From Lachnoclostridium sp. UBA5725 (lineage in GTDB: Bacteria > Bacillota > Clostridia > Lachnospirales > Lachnospiraceae): 64,000 nucleotides of DNA. This document shows, in pieces, positions 50,958 through 58,971 of the stretch (position 1 is its first letter; each line of letters begins with the position of its first letter). Made by a program: the position numbers and the translations under genes. The notes under the pieces were generated by a model that was not told the DNA's origin, made no database searches, and saw only the letters and a program-made list of their open reading frames with translations. Location of the stretch: assembly GCA_002419585.1 (NCBI GenBank), contig DIGJ01000014.1, forward strand, positions 44,760 through 108,759, given 5' to 3'.

Positions 50958-52424
50958 TTAAAAACCACAGCATCCGGATGGCAATCCTGTGTTATCTACT
51001 CCGGATGAGCGATCGGAGCTGTCGGAAGAATCTGAATTTTGCGATGCAGTAGGATCAGAATCTTGTGTTTTACTATCACTAACTACCGAAATACTGCTAC
51101 GAATCATTCCCATCCAGCAACTATATCCAAAGGTACCTGTTTTGTCTGGTGTGAAGGTAATTATATTTTCTCCAGCAACAAGTTTCTTTTCTATATTATA
51201 TTGAGGAATAATGATTTCATTGTTACATCCATTCAAGCTAGCTTCATCTGCTACAATCGTCCAGGTAACTGGAATTCCTGCCGTTACGATAATCGGAGTA
51301 TATTGTCCGGATTCCAACGTCGTTGTAATTTCTTGTACATCACCATTTATGGTAGCTTTGTTTTCATTGCTTTCACTTGTAGCCTTCGACTCTTGTGCAT
51401 AGGAACTAAATGTGAAACCAGTAAAAGTCATACCTCTATTAACCATGATAAATCCTAACATTACAACTATAAGCGCGCTCGCTTTTATCATGTTTTTTGT
51501 AAACTTAGAGCTAAGCAAAGACCCCAGTGCACCAAATGTAAATAATAGCGGAACTGTTCCTAAGCTAAACATAAACATAGAAAAAGCTCCCGCTATAAAA
51601 CTTCCTGTTCCAAGTGCATAAAGCTGCATTGCCTGCAGCGGACCACATGGCATTAATCCATTTAATAATCCAACTACAAATGGTCCCTTATTTTCCTTCT
51701 GACCATTGATTTTTCTAGCAAATACTTTTGGCATACGTGGATTTAGTTTTCTTAACCAAGGGAATACATTCAACATGTTTAATCCCATAATCACCATGAA
51801 TGCACCAGCTAGAATTGAGACAAATGCTTTTCCAGTATTCGAAATGCTAAAAACAGAACCAAGAGCTCCAACAAATCCTCCAATTATCGTATAGGATACT
51901 ACTCTGCCCGCGTTATACATAATACTTGGAGCGAATTTTGAAAATTTATTATCTTCATTTTGATTACATTTATAAGATACACAAAGTGACAAGTTGATAC
52001 CACCACACATTGCTACACAATGAAGTGATGTTAAAAGTCCTGCAACGAACAAAACCGCATATCCCATATTGGAATTGATTTGCGGAATAAAGTTAAACCC
52101 GATGGTATTTTTGATAATCATATACACACCGAATAGAATAACTCCCATGAAGATAAACTGCGTATAAGAATTTGTAGATTCATCACTTGTTTTATTGGTA
52201 ATGTCCTCTTTCACTGTATAATCCAGTTGTTCGATTGTATTTACAATCTCTTCCATTTTAACCATCTTTTCATCAAAAGTAACCGATAGTATCGAAGTAA
52301 CATAATCCACCTCTACTTCCAGAACACCTTGCATTTTTTTTACACTATTTTTGATTCTGATTTCACAACTTGGACAGGTCATACCAGCTAGTTTAAGCTT
52401 TTGTTTCTTAATTCTTTTTCCCAT
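50958..52424 (-). CDS. HMA - TauE/SafE-like - cupredoxin fusion membrane protein
   Basis: This 488-residue fusion suggests metal transfer at the membrane. The N-terminal heavy-metal domain (LAGMTCPSCEIRIKNSVKKMQGV, with Cys-x-x-Cys) covers residues 10-75. About six to seven transmembrane segments of the SafE/CcdA-like type follow (LHCVAMCGGINLSLCVSYKC and NGLMPCGPLQAMQLYALGTGS). The C-terminal exported domain looks like a cupredoxin (VTAGIPVTWTIVADEASLNGCNNEI and FGYSCWMGMIRSSISVV). The product may load copper into an exported protein. It lies 17 nt after the DUF2318 gene. Confidence 0.87.
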   Translation of the reverse strand: MGKRIKKQKLKLAGMTCPSCEIRIKNSVKKMQGVLEVEVDYVTSILSVTFDEKMVKMEEIVNTIEQLDYTVKEDITNKTSDESTNSYTQFIFMGVILFGVYMIIKNTIGFNFIPQINSNMGYAVLFVAGLLTSLHCVAMCGGINLSLCVSYKCNQNEDNKFSKFAPSIMYNAGRVVSYTIIGGFVGALGSVFSISNTGKAFVSILAGAFMVIMGLNMLNVFPWLRKLNPRMPKVFARKINGQKENKGPFVVGLLNGLMPCGPLQAMQLYALGTGSFIAGAFSMFMFSLGTVPLLFTFGALGSLLSSKFTKNMIKASALIVVMLGFIMVNRGMTFTGFTFSSYAQESKATSESNENKATINGDVQEITTTLESGQYTPIIVTAGIPVTWTIVADEASLNGCNNEIIIPQYNIEKKLVAGENIITFTPDKTGTFGYSCWMGMIRSSISVVSDSKTQDSDPTASQNSDSSDSSDRSSGVDNTGLPSGCCGF

Positions 52425-52441
52425 ACATCATATCTCCCGTC

Positions 52442-52978
52442 TTATGCTTTCCAATTATCAAAGATAACTTTTGCTTGTGCTAAAAAATCCTTCGATATTG
52501 TGATATTCGTATTATCCACCGTTTTGTTCTCCGAAAAAATTGGGACTGGGTTACATCCACCTTTTGAAACCTCAACATCACTTGCGCTAAATCGATTTCC
52601 ACAGTTTTGGCATACTAGATCATCCCCTTCTTGTTTGTAATAGCCACGTCCAGAATCGTAGCACACCTGACAAGTATTAAATGCTGTTCGAATGGATCCG
52701 TCCTCTGCTTTTATTGCAAGCACTTCGATTGTTGTACCATCTATTTCATATCCATAAAAGCTTGCATTTTCTGTTACATCCGCAACTGGGATTATTAAAT
52801 CCCCATCTTTTGAAGATTGTATTTCTGTTTTCGTTTCCTCTACTTGTACAGTGCCAGCTATCGAATTGCTCTTATGCAACGCTGTAAACATAAATCCTGC
52901 AGCTACCAAAAGAGCTATGCTTGTAGCCATTACCATTTTCATTGATTTTCCATTATTTTTTATATTTTTATTTTTCAT
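52442..52978 (-). CDS. DUF2318 domain protein, exported, metal-binding
   Basis: This 178-residue protein has an N-terminal transmembrane segment (residues 15-32, VMATSIALLVAAGFMFTAL). Its outer domain has the DUF2318 Cys pattern FNTCQVCYDSGRGYYKQEGDDLVCQNCGNRFSASDVEV, ending with GGCNPVPI. The four-Cys site should bind a metal or cluster. It precedes the TauE/SafE fusion gene, as these families often occur together in metal or reductase loci. The function is not established. Confidence 0.82.
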   Translation of the reverse strand: MKNKNIKNNGKSMKMVMATSIALLVAAGFMFTALHKSNSIAGTVQVEETKTEIQSSKDGDLIIPVADVTENASFYGYEIDGTTIEVLAIKAEDGSIRTAFNTCQVCYDSGRGYYKQEGDDLVCQNCGNRFSASDVEVSKGGCNPVPIFSENKTVDNTNITISKDFLAQAKVIFDNWKA

Positions 52979-53112
52979 ATCACTTTCTTCCCTTCGATTC
53001 TAAATTTTTAGACAGTATGGTTATCTATCATTCTTTACATTTATTATGATAGTCCTGTTGTATGGAGATTATATGTAGATAACACGTTAATTTTTATATT
53101 CACAATCAAAAA

Positions 53113-53157
53113 AATCTAGATACTTTGATGTATTTTCACTTTCAAAGTATCTAGATT
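53113..53157 (-). terminator. terminator of lipoprotein gene
   Basis: Perfect 16-bp arms (53113-53128 and 53142-53157, AATCTAGATACTTTGA) are followed by TTTTTT on the minus strand. Confidence 0.9.
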
Positions 53158-53165
53158 CAACCTAT

Positions 53166-53840
53166 TTATTGAAGATCAAATGGTTTTAAGAACTTCATAA
53201 CCTCTATTTTCTTTCCATTTTCATCCATCATTTCTACAGAAGCGTATACCCAACCCTCTACCTGATCTGGATTAACACCAGCTTCAATAAAGATTTCAGG
53301 GTCAACTACAAACACAATATCTTTGTCATTTGTTTTCATATCCTTTGCCCATTCAAATTTGTTCCCATTTCCTAGGTCTACACCATAATGATCAAGCACC
53401 TCGTGATAACCAATGGAATCTCGATAAAGCTTAACGATTTGATGAAAGGATGTATCTGGAGTCGCTTCGCCTTCATACTTTAATTCATCATTACCAAGTT
53501 TTGTTCCTAGCATAATCTTATCTTCGTAAGCAAGCCCCTCTGGCAATTTGCTCACATCTAAACCAGCATTTACAAACGGAGCTGCATCAAATTCAATCAT
53601 TACGTCATGTATTGGGCTTTTACTGTAGTCTTTGCTCCAAATAAATCGAGCGGTATTGTCGGGTGCGTCAAGTGACCAACCCCCGTTCATCTCATCTACT
53701 GTCACTTGATCTGGTACTGCATCCAGTACTGATTTAAATGAATTCTTTGCGGTATTACCAACAATATCCGATTTCTGGCATCCTGCTAAAAATAGCATGG
53801 TCATTGATAAAAATATTGTTCCTATCATTTTTCTTTTCAT
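53166..53840 (-). CDS. lipoprotein of unknown function
   Basis: I do not recognise a family for this 224-residue lipoprotein. The signal MKRKMIGTIFLSMTMLFLAGCQKS has a lipobox Leu-Ala-Gly-Cys at residues 17-20. The mature part contains paired strands such as GGWSLDAPDNTARFIWSKD and DVMIEFDAAPFVNAGLDVSKLP, with similar phrases later (VFVVDPEIFIEAGVNPDQVEGW), suggesting an internal duplication. The start at 53840 was chosen for the lipobox context; there is no strong ribosome binding site. It sits beside the copper ATPase. Confidence 0.72.
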   Translation of the reverse strand: MKRKMIGTIFLSMTMLFLAGCQKSDIVGNTAKNSFKSVLDAVPDQVTVDEMNGGWSLDAPDNTARFIWSKDYSKSPIHDVMIEFDAAPFVNAGLDVSKLPEGLAYEDKIMLGTKLGNDELKYEGEATPDTSFHQIVKLYRDSIGYHEVLDHYGVDLGNGNKFEWAKDMKTNDKDIVFVVDPEIFIEAGVNPDQVEGWVYASVEMMDENGKKIEVMKFLKPFDLQ

Positions 53841-53955
53841 ATTTAATTTTATATAAACCAAAACCTTCTTTGGGTTTGATTATACGTTCCTTTCTATTTT
53901 AGTTATAATGTGCAACATAAATATCGTATGAATTGTTTTATTTATCTACGTTTGA

Positions 53956-56421
53956 TTACTTATACGGTTTGAAACCTTTTAGTCGAAGTGCATTTGTCAA
54001 AACAGATACCGAACTTAGAGACATTGCTGCTGCCGCAAGTATCGGATTTAATGTCGGACCACCAAATGCATGCAATAGACCGGCTGCTACTGGTATGCCC
54101 AGTATGTTATATCCAAATGCCCAGAATAGATTTTGTTTAATATTACGGATTGTACTCTTACTTAATTGAATTGCGGTTGGTACATCCATTAAATCGCTTT
54201 TCATTAATACAATATCCGCGGATTCCATTGCTACGTCTGTACCCGAACCAATTGCAATCCCAATATCAGCTTGTGCCAAAGCAGGTGCATCATTGATACC
54301 ATCTCCTACCATGGATACCACTTTTCCTTCCGCTTGCAATTTCTTGACTTCATTTGATTTGTCCTGTGGAAGTACTTCAGCTAAAACTCGGTCAATACCT
54401 ACTTGTCTTGCAATTGCTTGTGCAGTCCTTTGGTTATCACCGGTAATCATAGCTACCTCAATTCCCATTTCATGAAGCTTTTTGATTGCCTTTGCACTAC
54501 TTTCTTTCACAACATCAGCTACTGCTATGATTCCTGCAATTTCTTTTCCCATCGCAATATACATTGGGGTTTTACCCTCGGATGCAAGTCGATCCGATTC
54601 ATTTTCTAGGCTCGAAAGTGAAATACCTTTTTCCACCATTAATTTTTTATTACCTAAAAGGACAACTTTTCCTTCCTCAATTACGCGGATTCCATATCCG
54701 GGTATTGCCTCAAAACTATCTAGCTTAATAATTTCCAGTTTTTCTTTTTCTGCGCCACGCACAATCGCATCACCAAGTGGATGTTCGGAACCTTTTTCTG
54801 CCGAGGCAGCTATTTGTAAGAGTCTATTCTTGGAAATATCACCAATGGTAATAATATCGGTTACTTCCGGTTTTCCTTCTGTAATAGTACCGGTCTTATC
54901 AAAGATAATCGTATTAATTTTATGCGTGGTTTCCAGTGCTTCTCCACCTTTAATTAATATTCCATATTCTGCACCTTTTCCTGTTGCAACCATAATCGCA
55001 GTAGGTGTTGCAAGTCCAAGAGCGCATGGGCAAGCGATTACAAGAACAGCGATAAATATGGTTAAAGCAAAAACAAGGGATTGACCACTAATTGCCCATA
55101 TAATTGAGGATACCAAAGCAATCACAAACACAATTGGAACAAAATAACCGGATACAATATCAGCCATTTGCGCAATCGGAGCCTTTGTACCTTGGGCATC
55201 TTCGACTAGTTTTATAATTTGAGCCAATGCAGTGTCGCTTCCTACTTTCGTAGCCTGAAATGTGACAGAACCATTTTTATTTATGCTCGCTGCAAATACC
55301 TTATCGCCCTTTTTCTTTTCGATTGGCATACTTTCACCCGTTAGCATCGATTCATCAATTGACGTGATCCCATCTACTATGATGCCATCTACCGGAATTT
55401 TTTCACCAGGTTTTACGAGAATGATGTCATTTACTTCCACTTCCTCAATTGGCATAACAACTTCTTTTCCATCTTGGATTACAATTGCAGTTTTCGGTGC
55501 AAGTCCCATGAGCTTTTTAATCGCTTCCGATGTTTTCCCTTTCGAAACTGCTTCTAACGATTTTCCTAGTAATATTAAGGTAATAATGACACCTGCTGTT
55601 TCAAAATACAAATCATCTACATATTTAAAATCACCCATTACAATTCGATAGGTAGAGTATAAGCTGTATAAGACCGCTGCTGAGGTTCCCATTGCAATCA
55701 ATGAATCCATATTTGGACTCCGATTTATTATTGCTTTAAACCCGACGGAATAAAATTTATTACCTGCTATTAAAATCGGAGTCGTAAGTATGATTAAAAC
55801 CACAGCAAAATTTAGGGGGTATTGCATTGGCATTAATTGTTTGGGGATTGGCAACCTTAACCACCATATCATGGAACCCATTGCTAAATAAAATAGTGGA
55901 ATACAAAATACTGCTGAAACCATAAACTTTATCCATAGCTGTTTTATTTCTTTTTGTTTTTTGATTTTATCTTCATCAATCGCAGCCTTTGTCTCAATCT
56001 CAAGTGCTTTATAACCAGCCTTACTAATTGTTTGCTTTATATGGGAGATACGAACCGTATCTGGATTGTATTTTGTAACCAATTTTTCGGTTGCAAAATT
56101 AACGGAAGCACTTGAAACTCCTTCTAATTTTGAAACTACTTTTTCTATACGAGTTGCGCAAGCAGCACATGTCATACCCTGAATTGGTATTGTAATTTCT
56201 TTTTCCTTGGATTTTTCCAACACCTCATATCCTGCTTTTAGTACCGCTTCTTTGATTGCTGGTACCGAAACCTTTTGTTCATCAAATTCAATGTTAAGCT
56301 TCTCCGTCGAAAAGTTTACATTCGAAGAGGATACTCCATTCAGTTTCATGGTTACTTTTTCTATTCTTTTAGCACAGGCTGCACATGTCATGCCACCAAT
56401 TTGAATACTTTCTTTTTGCAT
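53956..56421 (-). CDS. copA: copper-translocating P1B-type ATPase
   Basis: This 821-residue membrane pump exports copper(I) at the cost of ATP. Two N-terminal HMA domains (GMTCAACAKRIEKV and GMTCAACATRIEKV, each Cys-x-x-Cys) are followed by eight transmembrane segments with the ion-binding CPC in VIACPCALGLATP. The phosphorylation site is FDKTGTITEG. The Ser-Glu-His-Pro loop is KGSEHPLGDAIV, and the hinge is MVGDGINDAPALAQADIGIA. This is the CopA layout. A 37-residue HMA stub lies 42 nt upstream in the place usual for copZ. Confidence 0.96.
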   Translation of the reverse strand: MQKESIQIGGMTCAACAKRIEKVTMKLNGVSSSNVNFSTEKLNIEFDEQKVSVPAIKEAVLKAGYEVLEKSKEKEITIPIQGMTCAACATRIEKVVSKLEGVSSASVNFATEKLVTKYNPDTVRISHIKQTISKAGYKALEIETKAAIDEDKIKKQKEIKQLWIKFMVSAVFCIPLFYLAMGSMIWWLRLPIPKQLMPMQYPLNFAVVLIILTTPILIAGNKFYSVGFKAIINRSPNMDSLIAMGTSAAVLYSLYSTYRIVMGDFKYVDDLYFETAGVIITLILLGKSLEAVSKGKTSEAIKKLMGLAPKTAIVIQDGKEVVMPIEEVEVNDIILVKPGEKIPVDGIIVDGITSIDESMLTGESMPIEKKKGDKVFAASINKNGSVTFQATKVGSDTALAQIIKLVEDAQGTKAPIAQMADIVSGYFVPIVFVIALVSSIIWAISGQSLVFALTIFIAVLVIACPCALGLATPTAIMVATGKGAEYGILIKGGEALETTHKINTIIFDKTGTITEGKPEVTDIITIGDISKNRLLQIAASAEKGSEHPLGDAIVRGAEKEKLEIIKLDSFEAIPGYGIRVIEEGKVVLLGNKKLMVEKGISLSSLENESDRLASEGKTPMYIAMGKEIAGIIAVADVVKESSAKAIKKLHEMGIEVAMITGDNQRTAQAIARQVGIDRVLAEVLPQDKSNEVKKLQAEGKVVSMVGDGINDAPALAQADIGIAIGSGTDVAMESADIVLMKSDLMDVPTAIQLSKSTIRNIKQNLFWAFGYNILGIPVAAGLLHAFGGPTLNPILAAAAMSLSSVSVLTNALRLKGFKPYK

Positions 56422-56463
56422 TCTTTATCTCCTCTTTCCCAATCCAATTTGAAGCATACGTAT

Positions 56464-56577
56464 TTATACCACATCGTAGCCAGCATCTTCGATTGCTTCA
56501 ATTAAATTATCTTCTGTTACGAAATCTATATCATATTCAACCGTTACGGTCTTACCATTTTTTATTGTATTTGCCAT
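56464..56577 (-). CDS. 37-residue HMA stub, truncated CopZ-like
   Basis: The reading frame starts at ATG 56577, with AAGGAG 9 nt upstream, and ends VEYDIDFVTEDNLIEAIEDAGYDVV. That matches the C-terminal half of an HMA/CopZ copper chaperone. The front half with the Met-x-Cys-x-x-Cys metal loop is missing. It may be a decayed copZ or a short product with another role. It lies 42 nt upstream of copA and shares its direction. Confidence 0.6.
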   Translation of the reverse strand: MANTIKNGKTVTVEYDIDFVTEDNLIEAIEDAGYDVV

Positions 56578-56768
56578 AATCCATTTCTCCTTTTTTAATT
56601 TTTATATCATAAAGTTATCTTTTATTTTCTTCATTTTAATCAAGCATTATGTAGATTTGATGAAGATTCTATTATTTGTGTGCAAATAATTATTTTCAGG
56701 ATTTTATGCATGTTTTGTTCCGTGCAATTGTAAGAATGTAATACACTAAGATTAGCAAAGGCATGGCA

Positions 56769-58364
56769 ATGGATGAATATTGTGCTTATTTAAGAAAGTC
56801 ACGCTCTGATTATGAAGCGGAGCAACGAGGTGAAGGGGAAACACTCGCAAGACATCGAAAAATGCTGATGAATGCTGCAAAAGCAAAAGGAATTGTACTT
56901 AAGAAGTTTTATTGTGAAATCGTATCTGGTGAAACAATCTCGGCCAGACCTCAGATGCAGCAGCTACTGACGGATGTTGAATCTGGACTTTGGAGTGGTG
57001 TCTTTGTTGTAGAAATAGAACGACTAGCCAGAGGGGATACTTCAGATCAAGGGATCGTACAACGTGTCTTTCGTGTAACCAATACTAAAATAATTACGCC
57101 TCTTAAGGAATATGATCCAACCAATGAATTTGATAATGAGTATTTTGAATTCGGACTATTCATGAGCCGGCGGGAGTATAACACCACGAAACGGCGACTG
57201 CAAAATGGTAGAATTTCAGCTGCTACAGAAGGAAAATGGCCATACCGAACACCACCCTATGGCTATGAAATTTTAAAGATTCCAAACGACAAAGGATATA
57301 CCCTTAAAATAAACCAAGAAGAAGCTGACATCGTGCGTCTCATCTTTTTGTGGTACACAACTGGATTTGAGAATCTGGATGGAAGCTTTATTAGAATCGG
57401 AATGCAGGTAATTGCCAATAAGCTTAATTCAATGAATATCTTACCGCGTATTAGTAAAAAATGGTCTCTTTCAACAATTGCATGTATGTTGGATAACCCT
57501 ACCTATATCGGAAAAGTAAAAATCAGCTATAATAAGACTACAGAAGTAATCCAAAATGGTGTTATTACAAAAAAGAGAATAAAGAATAAAAACTGCATCC
57601 TTGTAGATGGTTTACATGATGCTATTATTAAGGATGAGATTTTTTATCTTGCGAAAGAATTACGCTCTCAGAATCCTCCAAAGCCAATAAAAGAACATAT
57701 CACCTTAAAAAACCCATTGTCAGGAATTGTGGAATGTGCTTATTGTAAAAAGAAAATGATTCGACGACCCTACAGCAACAAATTCCATACAGATACACTC
57801 ATCTGTCCTTCCCCTGGATGTAAAAATATCAGCGCAAACTTATCCGAAGTGGAACATCTGGTCATTACTTTTTTAGAGCAGTGGCTGGAAAATTATAAAT
57901 TAAACTGGAATTTACAGTCAGAAGATACTACGAACAATACTGCGTTGATGGTCATCGAAAAATCAATCCAAAATACTCGAGCGGAATTAGCATGTCTTGA
58001 GCAACAGCTGTCTAACTTGCATGATTTGTTGGAGCGAAGAATATATACAGAAGATACTTTTATTAGTCGTCGAAATATTCTTTTAAAATTAAAATTAGAA
58101 AAGCAGGAAATTCTTACAAATTTAGAACAAAACCTATCCATGATAAAAGCACGTGATAAAGCTAAGTCTGACATAATACCAGATATTACGCATGCAATTG
58201 ATACGTATGCTACGCTTAATGATGCACAACAAAAAAACGAATTGCTATGTAGCGTACTTGATAAGGTGGTATATAAAAAAGAAAAAAAGTGTACAAAAAA
58301 AGAGTCTAAAACTTCGCATATCAAGCTTAAGCTCTATCCTAAATTGCCAAAACATGTTTACTGA
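56769..58364 (+). CDS. large serine recombinase 2 (excisionase of element 2)
   Basis: This 531-residue site-specific recombinase is distinct from recombinase 1. The N-terminal catalytic domain has CAYLRKSRSDYEAEQRGEGETLARH, with the nucleophile Ser in YLRKSRSD at residue 12. RLARGDTSDQG and FGLFMSRREYNTTKRRLQNGR follow. Recombinase and zinc-ribbon parts follow (CAYCKKKM and CPSPGCKN), then a long coiled coil. ATG 56769 was chosen because AAAGG is 7 nt upstream; ATG 56763 is 1 nt after it. Its stop is 18 nt before the right att core of element 2. AATACACT at 56740-56747 is a poor sigma-E-like -10. Confidence 0.94.
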   Translation: MDEYCAYLRKSRSDYEAEQRGEGETLARHRKMLMNAAKAKGIVLKKFYCEIVSGETISARPQMQQLLTDVESGLWSGVFVVEIERLARGDTSDQGIVQRVFRVTNTKIITPLKEYDPTNEFDNEYFEFGLFMSRREYNTTKRRLQNGRISAATEGKWPYRTPPYGYEILKIPNDKGYTLKINQEEADIVRLIFLWYTTGFENLDGSFIRIGMQVIANKLNSMNILPRISKKWSLSTIACMLDNPTYIGKVKISYNKTTEVIQNGVITKKRIKNKNCILVDGLHDAIIKDEIFYLAKELRSQNPPKPIKEHITLKNPLSGIVECAYCKKKMIRRPYSNKFHTDTLICPSPGCKNISANLSEVEHLVITFLEQWLENYKLNWNLQSEDTTNNTALMVIEKSIQNTRAELACLEQQLSNLHDLLERRIYTEDTFISRRNILLKLKLEKQEILTNLEQNLSMIKARDKAKSDIIPDITHAIDTYATLNDAQQKNELLCSVLDKVVYKKEKKCTKKESKTSHIKLKLYPKLPKHVY

Positions 58365-58382
58365 TACCCTCTATGAACGAAC

Positions 58383-58387
58383 GAATT
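58383..58387 (+). repeat. right att core of element 2
   Basis: GAATT is preceded on the element side by GAACGAAC. It is shared with 45769-45773 and marks where cotJC resumes. Confidence 0.75.
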
Positions 58388-58802
58388 AGGTCACATGGAA
58401 ATGATTTGTGCAATGGTATATCAACTTACTAGAGATTTAACTCCGGAAGAAATTGAAAAATCCGGTTTTGCTCCTTATTATGTTGATCACACAACCGCTC
58501 TCTGGCCACAAGCTGCTGGTGGAATTTTTAATAACTCCTGCCAGTTCCAGTCAAAAGGCGATTCCGTTACCGATTTGCACGAAGATTTGGCCGCTGAACA
58601 AAAAGCAAGAACAACTTACGATAATATATTAAGGCTGATTAAGGACCCTGAAATCTGTGATCCAATTCGTTTCTTAAGAGAAAGAGAAATTGTTCACTAT
58701 CAAAGATTTGGCGAAGCACTTCGCCGTGTTCAAGACGACCTTAATTTCAAGAATTTCTATGCTTTTAACCCAGAATTCGATATGCCAAGATGCAAGAAAT
58801 AA
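58383..58802 (+). pseudogene. cotJC: cotJC segment 3 (3' part), after element 2
   Basis: The last 138 codons of CotJC start within the GAATT core and read ELGHMEMICAMVYQLTRDL, then TPEEIEKSGFAPYYVDHTTA. Leu-Gly-His completes the E-x-x-H motif whose Glu is in segment 2. Later Glu and His residues (DLHEDLAAEQKART and REREIVHYQRFGEAL) complete the di-manganese site expected for manganese catalases. The frame has no proper start signal of its own, although ATG 58395 is in frame. Joined to the other two parts, it gives a 203-residue protein of normal CotJC size. Confidence 0.92.
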
Positions 58803-58825
58803 TTGAATTTATATAAACCAAGATA

Positions 58826-58861
58826 GAGGGGGCCCTTTTGGGTTCCCTCTCATTTCTTTTT
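58826..58861 (+). terminator. cotJ operon terminator
   Basis: GAGGGGGCCC / GGGTTCCCTC (two G-T pairs) forms a stem followed by a T-rich tail, 25 nt after the cotJC stop. Confidence 0.8.
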
Positions 58862-58971
58862 CAAAAAATTAACTTATTATATATACAAAATTTTTCTTTT
58901 CCCTAAATTTTTTTTATGTTATAATCAAGTTAAACATATATGGGGAGTTGTTATTGCGAGGAGGTAGCAAT

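Larger units (their letters stand above)
45769..58387 (+). mobile_element. intervening element 2 in cotJC, about 12.6 kb, skin-like
   Basis: The element is bounded by GAATT at 45769-45773 and 58383-58387; one core plus interior is 12614 bp. Excision joins codon 65 (Glu) to Leu-Gly-His in frame. It carries a chemoreceptor, a nitroreductase, a small protein, a two-component system, an HMA-TauE/SafE-cupredoxin fusion, a DUF2318 protein, a lipoprotein, a copper P-type ATPase and a 37-residue HMA stub, all on the minus strand. A 532-residue serine recombinase is at its right end on the plus strand. It is independent of element 1, tandem rather than nested. Excision is inferred. Confidence 0.9.

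Noticed and set aside
54482..55084. 200-codon open frame on the plus strand inside copA
   Set aside because: It is antisense to a strongly conserved P-type ATPase, Ser/Ile-rich, with no ribosome binding site; a shadow of copA.
38847..58387. A single prophage or one nested element
   Set aside because: No capsid, terminase, portal or lysis genes; the middle cotJC segment at 45658-45773 and two different core repeats show two tandem elements.
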